Below are positions 1 through 7,563 of a DNA stretch of 64,000 bases, in pieces. Below the pieces are notes generated by a model that searched no databases, was not told the origin of the DNA, and saw only the letters and a program-made list of their open reading frames with translations. The position numbers and the translations under genes were made by a program. Where the stretch lies: positions 1 to 64,000 of the forward strand of contig UQFO01000002.1 in the NCBI GenBank assembly GCA_900540275.1, written 5' to 3'. Within the stretch, counting starts at the first letter, position 1. Each line of letters begins with the position of its first letter. This DNA is from an uncultured Oscillospiraceae bacterium (lineage in GTDB: Bacteria > Bacillota > Clostridia > Oscillospirales > Acutalibacteraceae).

Positions 1-69
1 TTTCCCTTGACCCTTTCCAGCCGAGCAAGGGGCTGCGCCCCTTACAAACCCCACATGATTGAAACCATG

Positions 70-145
70 CCGTTCCTCGTTTTATGTACGGGATGTAGAA
101 CAGATACTGCGGGACGTTTCTGCGCCGCGCCTGCGCGCGGAGTTC
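70..145. repeat. Left arm of 76-bp inverted repeat
   Basis: These 76 bases recur in reverse complement at 615-690 with about six mismatches. The shared core includes TTTTATGTACGG, GTAGAACAGATACTGCGGG and CGCCGCGCCTGCGCGCGGAG. Weaker similarity continues outward to about position 15, opposite 691-745. The XRE gene and its operators lie between the arms. It could be the end of a mobile cassette, an invertible segment, or two opposed copies of a dispersed repeat; the sequence alone does not decide. Confidence 0.85.
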
Positions 146-235
146 TTCGCGTGATGGGTACTTTCTAATTTTTCCAAGCTTATTACCTCATGGTCAGCCC
201 CCATTAAGCGTTTCTGTTCCTAACAATGTCCATTT

Positions 236-281
236 TAGACTAATTCAGTCTAAAAGTCAATAGACTATTTTTGTCTATGAT
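236..281 (+). promoter_or_regulatory. Tandem operator dyads and likely promoter of the XRE gene
   Basis: Two copies of TAGAC-N7-GTCTA are seen at 236-252 and 261-277, with centres 25 bp apart. The first extends to an almost perfect TTTTAGACT/AGTCTAAAA palindrome. A -10-like TATGAT at 276-281 overlaps the second copy. No clear -35 is visible. The arrangement fits autorepression by the regulator that starts 35 bp downstream; binding by that protein is inferred. Confidence 0.6.
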
Positions 282-315
282 AGGATTTATTTAGAAATGC
301 GGGGAGGTGTATTTT

Positions 316-549
316 ATGAAGTTTCATGAAAGAATTAGAGCGTTGCGTGAAGATAACAATATGTCGCAAGAAGAAATGGCGGTTATCCTCCATGCTACAC
401 AAAGAGCTGTTTCTCATTGGGAACGAAACGATTCTGAACCACCTTATATGACTTTAATTACGTATGCGAAATACTTTGGTGTTTCTATTGATTATTTACT
501 CGGTCAAAGCAAGAATCCATTTAAAAGTTGGATAGAGGAAAGACAGTAA
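316..549 (+). CDS. Small XRE-family HTH transcriptional regulator
   Basis: A 77-residue Cro/C1-type DNA-binding protein that consists of little more than the helix-turn-helix domain. Residues about 6-60 carry the typical pattern: IRALREDNNMSQEEMA (helices 1-2), then TQRAVSHWERNDSEPP (recognition helix and following turn), and an ISIDYLLG-like end seen as VSIDYLLG. The ATG at 316 is preferred over the GTG at 307 because GGGGAGG at 301-307 gives an 8-base spacing. It stands alone between the inverted-repeat arms, so it may regulate itself or a gene outside the window. Family call is secure; target unknown. Confidence 0.85.
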   Translation: MKFHERIRALREDNNMSQEEMAVILHATQRAVSHWERNDSEPPYMTLITYAKYFGVSIDYLLGQSKNPFKSWIEERQ

Positions 550-614
550 TCTATTTTAAGTAATCTGAGAAAACTTTCCCGTTACAAAAACGCGTGAAAA
601 ACTAACCCCACGAG

Positions 615-690
615 GTACTCCGCGCGCAGGCGCGGCGCTGGAACGTCCCGCAGTATCTGTTCTACACTCCGTACATAAAACGAGAAACGG
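615..690. repeat. Right arm of 76-bp inverted repeat
   Basis: Reverse complement of 70-145 at about 92 percent identity over 76 bases. Beyond 690 the similarity continues more weakly through a TTCAAGG/CCTTGAA hairpin (712-734) that matches the CAAGGGGCTGCGCCCCTT hairpin region near 26-43 on the left side. Confidence 0.85.
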
Positions 691-877
691 ACAGTTTTCT
701 TCTAGGGGGATTTTCAAGGGGCTTTGCTCCTTGAATCGGCTGCGGAGGGATAGGCGGAGGGCGGCGTGATGCTTTGCCGCCCGTAAGCCGTAAGGGAACC
801 CATCGAAAGGGTTCCCTTGTACCGACGAAAAGGGTTTACAAAAGGGAAAAACAGCGGATTGTTTTTCCCTTTTGATT

Positions 878-914
878 AAACATAGAAAGTTTTATGAAGA
901 AATCCAAGAAACAG
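878..914 (+). repeat. 37-bp direct repeat, copy 1
   Basis: Begins AAACATAGAAAGTTTTAT and matches 981-1017 with about two mismatches. A second shared block, CAAGAAGCAGTATGCTTCA, occurs at 931-949 and 1008-1026 and contains the dyad GAAGCA/TGCTTC. Only two copies with unequal surroundings, so it looks like a local duplication. Confidence 0.8.
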
Positions 915-980
915 CACGTTTTCTGAAAACCAAGAAGCAGTATGCTTCAAAAAAGAAGGGAAACAGCCCTTTGATTCATG

Positions 981-1017
981 AAACATAGAAAGTTTTATCA
1001 AGAAATCCAAGAAGCAG
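981..1017 (+). repeat. 37-bp direct repeat, copy 2
   Basis: Second copy of the 878-914 repeat, 103 bp downstream. It runs directly into the second copy of the CAAGAAGCAGTATGCTTCA block, whereas in copy 1 the two blocks are separated by about 16 bases. Confidence 0.8.
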
Positions 1018-1061
1018 TATGCTTCATTCAATAAAAAAAGAAACGGCACGTTGCAAAAAAG

Positions 1062-1097
1062 AAGGAGGAAACCACCGAAAGGGTTTCCTCCTTTTTA
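1062..1097. terminator. Bidirectional Rho-independent terminator
   Basis: AAGGAGGAAACC and GGTTTCCTCCTT form a 12-bp stem. The plus-strand side is followed by TTTTT and the minus-strand side by a T-rich run (CTTCTTTTTT). It lies about 70 bp beyond the tadA stop codon, so it probably ends the minus-strand tadA operon. Confidence 0.75.
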
Positions 1098-1163
1098 TAT
1101 CATATTTTTCTGTAAAAAATATAAAATTTCTAAAAAGCATGCCGCCGCTAAAAATTACGGCTT

Positions 1164-1634
1164 TTACACGCCGGACCGCGGCGTTTTGTTTCTCAGGTTC
1201 TGAAAAAAATTCCTGAGGACAGCGGCGCATTCTTCCTCCAGCACGCCGCCCGTAAGCTGCGGCCTGTGGTTGTAGGGAAGCTCGAACAGGTTCGCGACAG
1301 ACCCGCACGAACCTGCCTTTGGGTCCTGCGCGCCGTACACCACGCGCCTGATACGCGCGTTGATAATCGCGCCCGCGCACATAGGGCACGGCTCGAGCGT
1401 AACATAAAGCTCACACTGCCACAGCCGCCAGCCGCCGAGCGTCCGGCACGCACTGTCGATTGCCTCAAGCTCCGCATGGCACAACGCGTTTTTATCCGTT
1501 TCCCTGCGGTTATACCCGCGCGACACAATGATACCGTCCTTTACGATTACCGCGCCGACCGGTACCTCGCCGTTTTCGGCGGAAGCCTGCGCGCACAAAA
1601 GGGCTTCCCTCATAAACCGCTCGTCGCCGTTCAT
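1164..1634 (-). CDS. tadA: tRNA-specific adenosine deaminase TadA
   Basis: Deaminates adenosine 34 to inosine in the anticodon wobble position of tRNA-Arg(ACG), allowing CGN decoding. In the 156-residue form the zinc-binding cytidine-deaminase signature is visible as HAE at 53-55 (zinc His and catalytic Glu) and PCPMC with Cys 83 and Cys 86; the N-terminal GEVPVGAVIV and the following GYNRRE are typical of TadA. The start at 1634 overlaps the stop of the upstream CPBP gene as ATGA, suggesting translational coupling; an in-frame ATG at 1649 is possible. Length matches the family. Confidence 0.93.
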   Translation of the reverse strand: MNGDERFMREALLCAQASAENGEVPVGAVIVKDGIIVSRGYNRRETDKNALCHAELEAIDSACRTLGGWRLWQCELYVTLEPCPMCAGAIINARIRRVVYGAQDPKAGSCGSVANLFELPYNHRPQLTGGVLEEECAAVLRNFFQNLRNKTPRSGV

Positions 1635-2671
1635 GATACCATCATCCAAGTCATCGCCGCTTCGCCTACCAGCAGGACAACCGCAATAATGACGCCGGGC
1701 GTCACAAAAAAGGTTTTAAGCCTCTCCTTCAGCGTCAGGGAGGAATCCGGTTTTTCTATGTGGAACAAGCCCTTGTCCTTCCTCGACAGGAAGAAAAGGC
1801 CCAGCAGCGCAAGCAGCAGGGTTGTGCCCATTACGAGAATATAAAAAATATTTCCTATAAGCGTGCCGAACTGCGTCGTCACGATATCGCCGATAACGGA
1901 ATAGAAATTGTTTGCAAAATGCAGCAGCATCGCCGGGATAATCGAACCGGTATACATAACGAGGAAAGCAAGCGCGAGCCCGCCGATAAACGCAAACGGT
2001 ATCTGTATGATGTTGCCGTGCATCAGGCCAAACAGAAGAGAAGAAATCAATATTGCAAAGCCGTCGCCGTATTTGCGCAGCACGCCGAACAGCACGCCGC
2101 GGAATAAAAATTCCTCAACGAAGGCCGGTACGCACGCGACGGATATCACATACAAAATGTTTGCGGAAAGGGAGCCGTCAGTCGCGACCGACAGGCTGGA
2201 CTGGTCGTACGGCAAACCGATTGCCTCAAGGTTTTGCAGCAGTATTTCCACCGCGAAATTAGAGAACATAAAGACCGCAAGCCCCGCGGGGAGCAGGGCG
2301 AGAATCCGTTTTACGCTTACCCTGCTGCGGAAATGAATCAAATCGTCCAGGTGCGTGTGCTCCGTTTTACATAAAATCAGCGCAGGAATACACATGCCGA
2401 GGATAGAGACGATTCCCTGCATCGCGAAATACATTGACGGGTCATATTCGCCCGCACCGCCGGCGCCGTACGTGACTCCGCCGCCGAAAATGAGAAAAAA
2501 GCTGAGTAGGGTCGCAATAAAATTAAACGCCACAAGCACAATAATCAGCGAGACGCCGGAATGGTTCGACAGGGCACGCAGTGCCTTTTTTTCCTGTTCC
2601 CTTTTCAAATAATCGCTGTTATAGGCCGGATAGTAAAAGGCGTTACCGTACGGATACGGCGGCATATACAT
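1631..2671 (-). CDS. CPBP-family intramembrane glutamic endopeptidase
   Basis: A 346-residue multi-pass membrane protein of the CAAX-protease and bacteriocin-processing (CPBP/Abi) family. Catalytic motifs are seen in order: EEFLFR (Glu186-Glu187 with Arg191), FGLMH (His218) and HFANN (His251 with Asn254). About eight hydrophobic segments follow a tyrosine- and proline-rich N-terminus of roughly 35 residues that should be cytosolic. Substrate unknown; relatives mature peptides, act in bacteriocin self-immunity, or have no known role. It is first in a two-gene unit with tadA. Family call strong, function open. Confidence 0.88.
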   Translation of the reverse strand: MYMPPYPYGNAFYYPAYNSDYLKREQEKKALRALSNHSGVSLIIVLVAFNFIATLLSFFLIFGGGVTYGAGGAGEYDPSMYFAMQGIVSILGMCIPALILCKTEHTHLDDLIHFRSRVSVKRILALLPAGLAVFMFSNFAVEILLQNLEAIGLPYDQSSLSVATDGSLSANILYVISVACVPAFVEEFLFRGVLFGVLRKYGDGFAILISSLLFGLMHGNIIQIPFAFIGGLALAFLVMYTGSIIPAMLLHFANNFYSVIGDIVTTQFGTLIGNIFYILVMGTTLLLALLGLFFLSRKDKGLFHIEKPDSSLTLKERLKTFFVTPGVIIAVVLLVGEAAMTWMMVS

Positions 2672-2706
2672 CTAATCACATCCACATACAAATTAAAGTT
2701 TAAAAT

Positions 2707-2735
2707 ATTATATCATCGAGCAGGCGCAATTACAA
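2707..2735 (-). promoter_or_regulatory. Predicted sigma-A promoter of the CPBP-tadA unit
   Basis: On the minus strand TTGTAA (2735-2730) and TATAAT (2712-2707) are 17 bp apart. The -10 end lies about 35 bp before the CPBP start codon. Confidence 0.5.
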
Positions 2736-2812
2736 CAAAAAAACAATTCTGTGGCAAGCTTTCACGTCCTGTTCACAACTTCATATTTCGTAGTTAGTAG
2801 GTATACGTGTTG

Positions 2813-2841
2813 TTGACAAAGACCAATTTCAGCGTTATATT
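2813..2841 (+). promoter_or_regulatory. Predicted sigma-A promoter of the dockerin genes
   Basis: TTGACA at 2813-2818 and TATATT at 2836-2841 with 17-bp spacing; another TATAAT overlaps at 2842-2847. The start codon is at 2895 behind GGAGG. Confidence 0.6.
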
Positions 2842-2894
2842 TATAATAAGAAATGGATAAATAATCCATATTTATCACGGATAGGAGGGTTTTT

Positions 2895-3512
2895 ATGAGG
2901 CGGTCAGGAAAATTGGTCAGCGCCCTATTGTTTTTTTTGCTGCTCACGGGAATTACGGCCTTTCCCGCAAGCGCGCAGGAAACAAAACCAGATATGAAGA
3001 GACTGAGTAAGGTTTTTGGTGATTATCTGGACGAAAAAGGGATTTATCCGCTGGGCGGCGAGCTGTTGATTAATTATATGGCATGTTCAAATGGCTGGTC
3101 TGTCTTTTATGGTAACCGGGGAGGATCAGACGCGATGATGCAGTCTGATAGGGTCGGAAATTATATCTTCTATTCTTTCGGCTGGAACTATCCGTATAAT
3201 ATTGGAATCTACGCGGAAAAAGACGGGACGGTTTATACGCTCAAGGAAGCGTATGAAGCTGGGGAAATCGATATTAACGCGATTGCGGCATCTGAAAACC
3301 TGAAAGCTCTTGTTTTTAAACCTGGCGACGTAGACATGGATGGAACCGTAGCCTTAAAAGATGTGCTGTTCGTTCAAAAGGTATTAGCAAAGGCAGAAGA
3401 AATGAGCCGGTATTTCAGCAGCTTTAGCTTTTGTGATTATGATGGGAATGGGGTGATTGAGATCAGCGATGTTTTGGGCATGCAGAAAGAAATTGCAAAG
3501 ATGCCAAAGTAA
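2895..3512 (+). CDS. Secreted protein with C-terminal type I dockerin
   Basis: A 205-residue exported protein. Residues 1-27 form a Sec signal peptide (RR, hydrophobic run, ASA-Q cleavage site). Residues about 28-140 have no recognised domain and are rich in aromatic residues. Residues 144-205 are a dockerin with two calcium-loop segments, GDVDMDGTVALKDV and DYDGNGVIEISDV, each followed by a short helix. Dockerins bind cohesin modules on scaffoldins or the cell surface, so the protein is probably part of an extracellular complex. GGAGG at 2884-2888 sets the start. It lies 44 bp before the protease gene, which ends in the same type of module, so the two are probably co-transcribed. Confidence 0.85.
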   Translation: MRRSGKLVSALLFFLLLTGITAFPASAQETKPDMKRLSKVFGDYLDEKGIYPLGGELLINYMACSNGWSVFYGNRGGSDAMMQSDRVGNYIFYSFGWNYPYNIGIYAEKDGTVYTLKEAYEAGEIDINAIAASENLKALVFKPGDVDMDGTVALKDVLFVQKVLAKAEEMSRYFSSFSFCDYDGNGVIEISDVLGMQKEIAKMPK

Positions 3513-3556
3513 GAAGTGATGGTCAGAAAAGGATGAGAATCAGGAGGGAAATGCGG

Positions 3557-5983
3557 ATGAAAAAAACTATTAGTTTAATTCTTGCTGTTATGCTTTGCTC
3601 TGCTCCGGTCGGCATAAATGCTGTAGCTGAGCAAAAAGATACAGTGCCCCCTAAAGACAAAATATCCAATTCACTGTATCAGGAATTTACCGAGCTGGAA
3701 CAAAGCGGCGTAAATATGCAGACGGAAAAGATTCCAGTTTGGATATGGTATCAGGACATCGACCAAAAACAGGTCGATAAACAAGTTGAAAAGCAAACTG
3801 GGCTTACAGAAGATAATATTGCGGTGGATTTTGAGATGCCAGGAATTACCCTGTTGTCCAATTTACAAAACGAAATCCCTGACAGCCAGGAAAATATGAA
3901 AGCTTATCTGGAGCGCACTGCTGTTGTAAGAGAGCTGGAGAAACAGAAAACGGAATTATATATTTCAAAACGTCGAGATATATCCAGAAATAAATATAAT
4001 AATATGTCCTCGGATTTATTAAATAAAATACAAGCTGGGAACATCAGGTTTAAAAGCAATTATGCTCCTGCGATTATAGTGGAAATGTCTAAAAAAGAGG
4101 TTGCCGCTGCAGCGCAATTAAAAGAAATTGAGAGGATCGCATTATATACAGAAAGAGATTTTATAGATGACGACCTGTCCTCTGTTAATAAATCCACCGG
4201 AGCAGAAAAAGTGCGGAACACGACAGGATTAACCGGAAAAGGCGTAAAAGTTGGCCAAATTGAAAATGGCGTGCCGGGAACACATACCGAGCTTAATCCG
4301 GAGAAAATACATACTGTCGACAGTACCGGTAAAACATTTCACGCTACATCGGTTGCCCGTATTATGGGAGGAAGCAGCGGAATCGCGCCTGGAATAGAAA
4401 TTTATGCGGGGTCAGCCAGTACTTCAATGAGAGCCATCGAGGAAATGATCAGACTTGGCGTATCTTTAGTCAATCGAAGTAACGGAGCAAACAGGACAGA
4501 TTCGTATACAGATCTTGAAAGGTGGTATGACCACCTTGCGTCGCAGCATCATGTGACGTTTGTACAGGCTGCCGGGAATGACAGTGTCGCTACAGCGCTG
4601 ATACATGAACCCGGGCTGGCCTATAATGTCATTACGGTCAGTGCGTATGAAGATAAAGCTACAGAAACCACGGAGGATGACAGAATAGCAACATATAGCA
4701 GGTATTTAAAAGGCGGTGGCTGCCTCAAGCCCGATATAGCAGGCCCTGTAGCCAATCAACCAATTAATGGGACGAGCGCCGCCACACCTGCTGTGACTGG
4801 AGTAATCGCTTTACTCTTTGAATTGAAACCTTCTTTGGTTTATCAGCCGCAAACAGTAAAAGCAATTTTGACAGCTTCTGTTCAGAGAAAGGTAATTTGT
4901 GACCCTGTTGAAGAAATGGAACAGGGTTTAACAACAAAACAGGGTGCAGGAGCTGTGGACGCATGGAATGCTATTTCGATAATTTCACAGCATCAATACG
5001 GCTATGGAGAAATCACAAGCGATACGGAATACAGAAATTTTGTTCAAATGTCATATGGGGCTTCACATATTAATATTGGATTGTCGTGGTTAAGAGAGAA
5101 TATAGCCTCAGGCGATCATTCTTCATCAACGGAAGTAGAAGTGCAAACGGGTGTGCTTCCGGATTTAGATATGCGTGTGTATAACAGCGACGGTTCGCAG
5201 GCGGGAGCCTCTATCAATTACAACAGCTCAACAGAGATGGCATATTTTTCACTTCCGGCCGGAAGCTCCAGATACCAAATCAGAATTAATAATTACAATG
5301 CGTCAAATAACGAGCCTGTGCGCTTTGCCTATGCGTGGGGTACAGACAAAATGACGTTTAAGAAAAGCTTAACGGGAACTGATTTTCCTGCAGACGGCGT
5401 TTACTTTTTACGCAGTAAATTAAAGCAGGGCTCCGGCGCATACCTTACTGTTAACGAAACAACAGGACAGGTTACGCAGGAAGCGTTCACGGGCGCTTCC
5501 AATCAACAGTGGATCATCGACAAAAATGGCAGCGAGCCATTTACGGTGAAAACGTGTTCAGTTGCCTGCTCAGGTTATCTGTCTAGGGGAAGCGACAACC
5601 AAAGCGCTGTAATTCAAAAAAATATCCCGTCCTATATTGCCTTCGGCGGCAATGGGCTGGACAATGCACTTTCTCTTTCATATTACGGTACCGACAACAG
5701 CATAACTCCCTCAGATTCTGCATTGGGCAGCGGCTGTGTCTGGCGCTATATCAGCCCGCCGGAGCGCTTTCAGTGGTATCCCGAGCCGCTCTCTTACCAA
5801 AAGGGAGATGTAAGCTATGATGGTACGATTGAAACAGCCGATCTGTTGCTCATGCAAAAATATATTGGCATGCAGATTACGCTGACCGCGCTCCAGCTCT
5901 ATCTTGCTGATATGAACGGGGACGGCGTGGTAAACACCGCTGATGTTCTTGCGCTCCAGCGCCTGATAAACAGCGGTGCGTGA
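3557..5983 (+). CDS. Secreted S8 subtilase-like protease with dockerin
   Basis: An 808-residue exported protein. Signal peptide at 1-24 (MKKTISLILAVMLCSAPVG onward), then a propeptide-like region to about 200. The S8 domain shows HATSVARIMGG (His262), the oxyanion segment VQAAGND, and NGTSAATPA with Ser407. At the position of the usual catalytic Asp it reads GQIENG, with Glu236 instead of Asp. About 615-720 looks like a ricin-type beta-trefoil (NQQW motif). Residues 750-808 are a dockerin with GDVSYDGTIETAD and DMNGDGVVNTAD. The ATG at 3557 is chosen over 3533 and 3551 because AGGAGGG sits 8 bases upstream. Whether it is an active protease is uncertain because of the Asp-to-Glu change. Confidence 0.85.
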   Translation: MKKTISLILAVMLCSAPVGINAVAEQKDTVPPKDKISNSLYQEFTELEQSGVNMQTEKIPVWIWYQDIDQKQVDKQVEKQTGLTEDNIAVDFEMPGITLLSNLQNEIPDSQENMKAYLERTAVVRELEKQKTELYISKRRDISRNKYNNMSSDLLNKIQAGNIRFKSNYAPAIIVEMSKKEVAAAAQLKEIERIALYTERDFIDDDLSSVNKSTGAEKVRNTTGLTGKGVKVGQIENGVPGTHTELNPEKIHTVDSTGKTFHATSVARIMGGSSGIAPGIEIYAGSASTSMRAIEEMIRLGVSLVNRSNGANRTDSYTDLERWYDHLASQHHVTFVQAAGNDSVATALIHEPGLAYNVITVSAYEDKATETTEDDRIATYSRYLKGGGCLKPDIAGPVANQPINGTSAATPAVTGVIALLFELKPSLVYQPQTVKAILTASVQRKVICDPVEEMEQGLTTKQGAGAVDAWNAISIISQHQYGYGEITSDTEYRNFVQMSYGASHINIGLSWLRENIASGDHSSSTEVEVQTGVLPDLDMRVYNSDGSQAGASINYNSSTEMAYFSLPAGSSRYQIRINNYNASNNEPVRFAYAWGTDKMTFKKSLTGTDFPADGVYFLRSKLKQGSGAYLTVNETTGQVTQEAFTGASNQQWIIDKNGSEPFTVKTCSVACSGYLSRGSDNQSAVIQKNIPSYIAFGGNGLDNALSLSYYGTDNSITPSDSALGSGCVWRYISPPERFQWYPEPLSYQKGDVSYDGTIETADLLLMQKYIGMQITLTALQLYLADMNGDGVVNTADVLALQRLINSGA

Positions 5984-6081
5984 TTAATTACAAAAAATAG
6001 GACCGCGCCGAATAATACGGGCTCAGTCCTGGACTGAAAGATATCACAACAAGCTTTTTCCTGTAGATGAAAAGTGTTTTA

Positions 6082-6122
6082 AACGGAGCAGCGCAGCGGA
6101 AGCGGAACTGCTCCGTTTTTTA
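6082..6122 (+). terminator. Rho-independent terminator after the dockerin protease
   Basis: AACGGAGCAG (6082-6091) pairs with CTGCTCCGTT (6108-6117) and is followed by TTTTTT. Confidence 0.9.
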
Positions 6123-6129
6123 ATTAGCG

Positions 6130-6875
6130 TCTTTAGACAGTTGAGCGCAGAAAGCGCGAAACAAAGACCCCCCGCTATGCGGGGGGTGACAAAAGGTTAT
6201 ACCAAAAAAATCACCAGACAAGTATAATAGGGTTGTTCAGGCCTATTGTAAAAGAAAGGTGATTTTAATGGCAAATCAAGCAAATAGTCTGTCACATACA
6301 AAATGGATGTGTAAATATCACATAGTCATGGTACCAAAATACAGGAGAAAAGTAATCTACAACCAATACAGGGCCAGTTTACAGGAAATCATCAGGCTGT
6401 TGTGTAAATATAAGGGAGTAGAAATTCTGGAAGGCCATATGATGCCAGACCACGTACATGTGCTTTTAAGTATACCACCCAAGCAAAGCGTGTCAAGTTT
6501 TATGGGATACCTAAAAGGGAAAAGCGCGCTCATGATGTTCGACAAACATGCAAATCTAAAGTACAAGTTTGGGAACAGGCATTTCTGGGCGGAAGGCTAC
6601 TATGTGAGCACAGTGGGGCTCAATGAAGCAACAATAAAGAAATACATTGAAGACCAGGAAAAGCATGATATTGCAATGGATAAGCTGAGTGTTAAAGAAT
6701 ACGAAGACCCTTTTAAAGGTAGCAAGTAATACAAACGTCCTTTAAGGGGCGGCAAAGGTGATAAAGGCAATAGGCTTGAACACATGTGAAAGCCAGCGCC
6801 TTTAGACGCTGGCCGGTTACATGGGCTTATAGCCCTTGTGCATACCACCCGTTTGACGGGTGGTTATGATTAGAT
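6130..6875 (+). mobile_element. IS200-type insertion sequence (IS200/IS605 family)
   Basis: A single-ORF element with only tnpA and no tnpB. The left subterminal hairpin is a perfect ACCCCCCGC-TAT-GCGGGGGGT at 6167-6187; the right end holds CCAGCG/CGCTGG (6793-6812), GGGCT/AGCCC (6823-6835) and CCACCCGT-TTG-ACGGGTGG (6845-6863). Such subterminal hairpins, without terminal inverted repeats, are what the TnpA of this family recognises. Exact ends are approximate because I cannot fix the cleavage sites. The remaining 240 bp up to nusB hold only a small CACCGT/ACGGTG dyad (6903-6923) and a promoter. Confidence 0.85.
6268..6729 (+). CDS. tnpA: IS200-family TnpA transposase (HUH/Y1)
   Basis: A 153-residue single-strand transposase. 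The HUH metal-binding motif is HVH at residues 62-64 within MMPDHVHVLL, and the catalytic tyrosine is Tyr126 in KKYIEDQ. Length is typical and no frameshift is visible, so it may be active. The ATG at 6268 has AAAGG upstream; the GTG at 6259 is a less likely start. The gene is flanked by the element's hairpins. Confidence 0.95.
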   Translation: MANQANSLSHTKWMCKYHIVMVPKYRRKVIYNQYRASLQEIIRLLCKYKGVEILEGHMMPDHVHVLLSIPPKQSVSSFMGYLKGKSALMMFDKHANLKYKFGNRHFWAEGYYVSTVGLNEATIKKYIEDQEKHDIAMDKLSVKEYEDPFKGSK

Positions 6876-7054
6876 GCGTTGATGAATGTAAAAATAGGAT
6901 TACACCGTATTAAATAGACGGTGTTCAATTGTTTCTCTGAAATTAGGCGATTTATTACTCGAGTGATTGTACTTTATTAAAAATTGTTAGGCTTCCAGTT
7001 GTTTTTCCATCGCTAAAATTCAAAAAATATTGAATTGAGCAGATGTTCATCCCT

Positions 7055-7082
7055 TTGACAATAGGCCGTTTTATGGTATAAT
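7055..7082 (+). promoter_or_regulatory. Strong extended -10 promoter of the nusB operon
   Basis: TTGACA at 7055-7060 and TATAAT at 7077-7082 with 16-bp spacing, plus the extended element TGG just before the -10. It drives the long tightly packed gene string beginning at 7117. Confidence 0.85.
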
Positions 7083-7116
7083 AATCAGATAAAACATAAA
7101 GGTAGGGTGGAGCACT

Positions 7117-7563
7117 ATGGAATCCTCAATCTCGCGCAGGCAGGCAAGGGAACAGGCGTTTATCCTTGCGTTTGAAACGAATTTCACCGATGATTCGGTT
7201 GCGGATATTTTAGAGGCCGCGCAGCTTTGCGGCGGCGAGCAGGTTGACCCCTTCGCGGTTGGGCTTGTCAGCCAGATGCTGGAGAACAGGGAAGAAATCG
7301 ACCGTGTAATTGAAGCGAAGGCAAAGGGCTGGAGGATGAACCGCATTTCAAAGGTGAGCCTGACGATTTTACGTCTGACGGTCTGCCAGATTCTTTTTGA
7401 AAGCGGGGAATCCGGCGCGAAGGACCCGGTGAGCGTAGCGGTGAGCGAAGCCGTGCGCCTTTCCAAAAAATATTCCACGCCTGAGGACGCGTCCTTTGTA
7501 AACGGCGTGCTCGGTACAGTCGCCCGCGCCGCTGGCCCGGCAGCGGAGGCGGAAGGCCAATGA
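7117..7563 (+). CDS. nusB: Transcription antitermination protein NusB
   Basis: A 148-residue all-helical RNA-binding protein that, with NusE (ribosomal protein S10), binds boxA and supports rRNA transcription antitermination. The start SRRQAREQAFILAFE is the conserved first helix, and VNGVLGTVAR near the C-terminus matches the family's FVNGVLdkia end. The ATG follows GGTAGGGTGG. It is the first gene of the operon and overlaps the next gene by ATGA. Length is normal. Confidence 0.95.
   Translation: MESSISRRQAREQAFILAFETNFTDDSVADILEAAQLCGGEQVDPFAVGLVSQMLENREEIDRVIEAKAKGWRMNRISKVSLTILRLTVCQILFESGESGAKDPVSVAVSEAVRLSKKYSTPEDASFVNGVLGTVARAAGPAAEAEGQ

Larger units (their letters stand above)
691..1100. 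other. Gene-free hairpin and repeat cluster
   Basis: About 400 bases with no supportable ORF but dense dyads: TTCAAGG/CCTTGAA at 712-734, GGGCGGC/GCCGCCC at about 757-780, AAGGGAACCC/GGGTTCCCTT at 792-818, AAAGGGAAAAAC/GTTTTTCCCTTT at 841-872, and AAGGAGGAAACC/GGTTTCCTCCTT at 1062-1093. The hairpins differ in sequence, so this is not one repeated unit. It resembles a junction or decayed end of an accessory element. Confidence 0.6.

Noticed and set aside
878..1026. Repeated blocks that might be a CRISPR array
   Set aside because: Only two copies, with internal blocks rearranged and no regular spacers or cas genes. A local duplication explains it.
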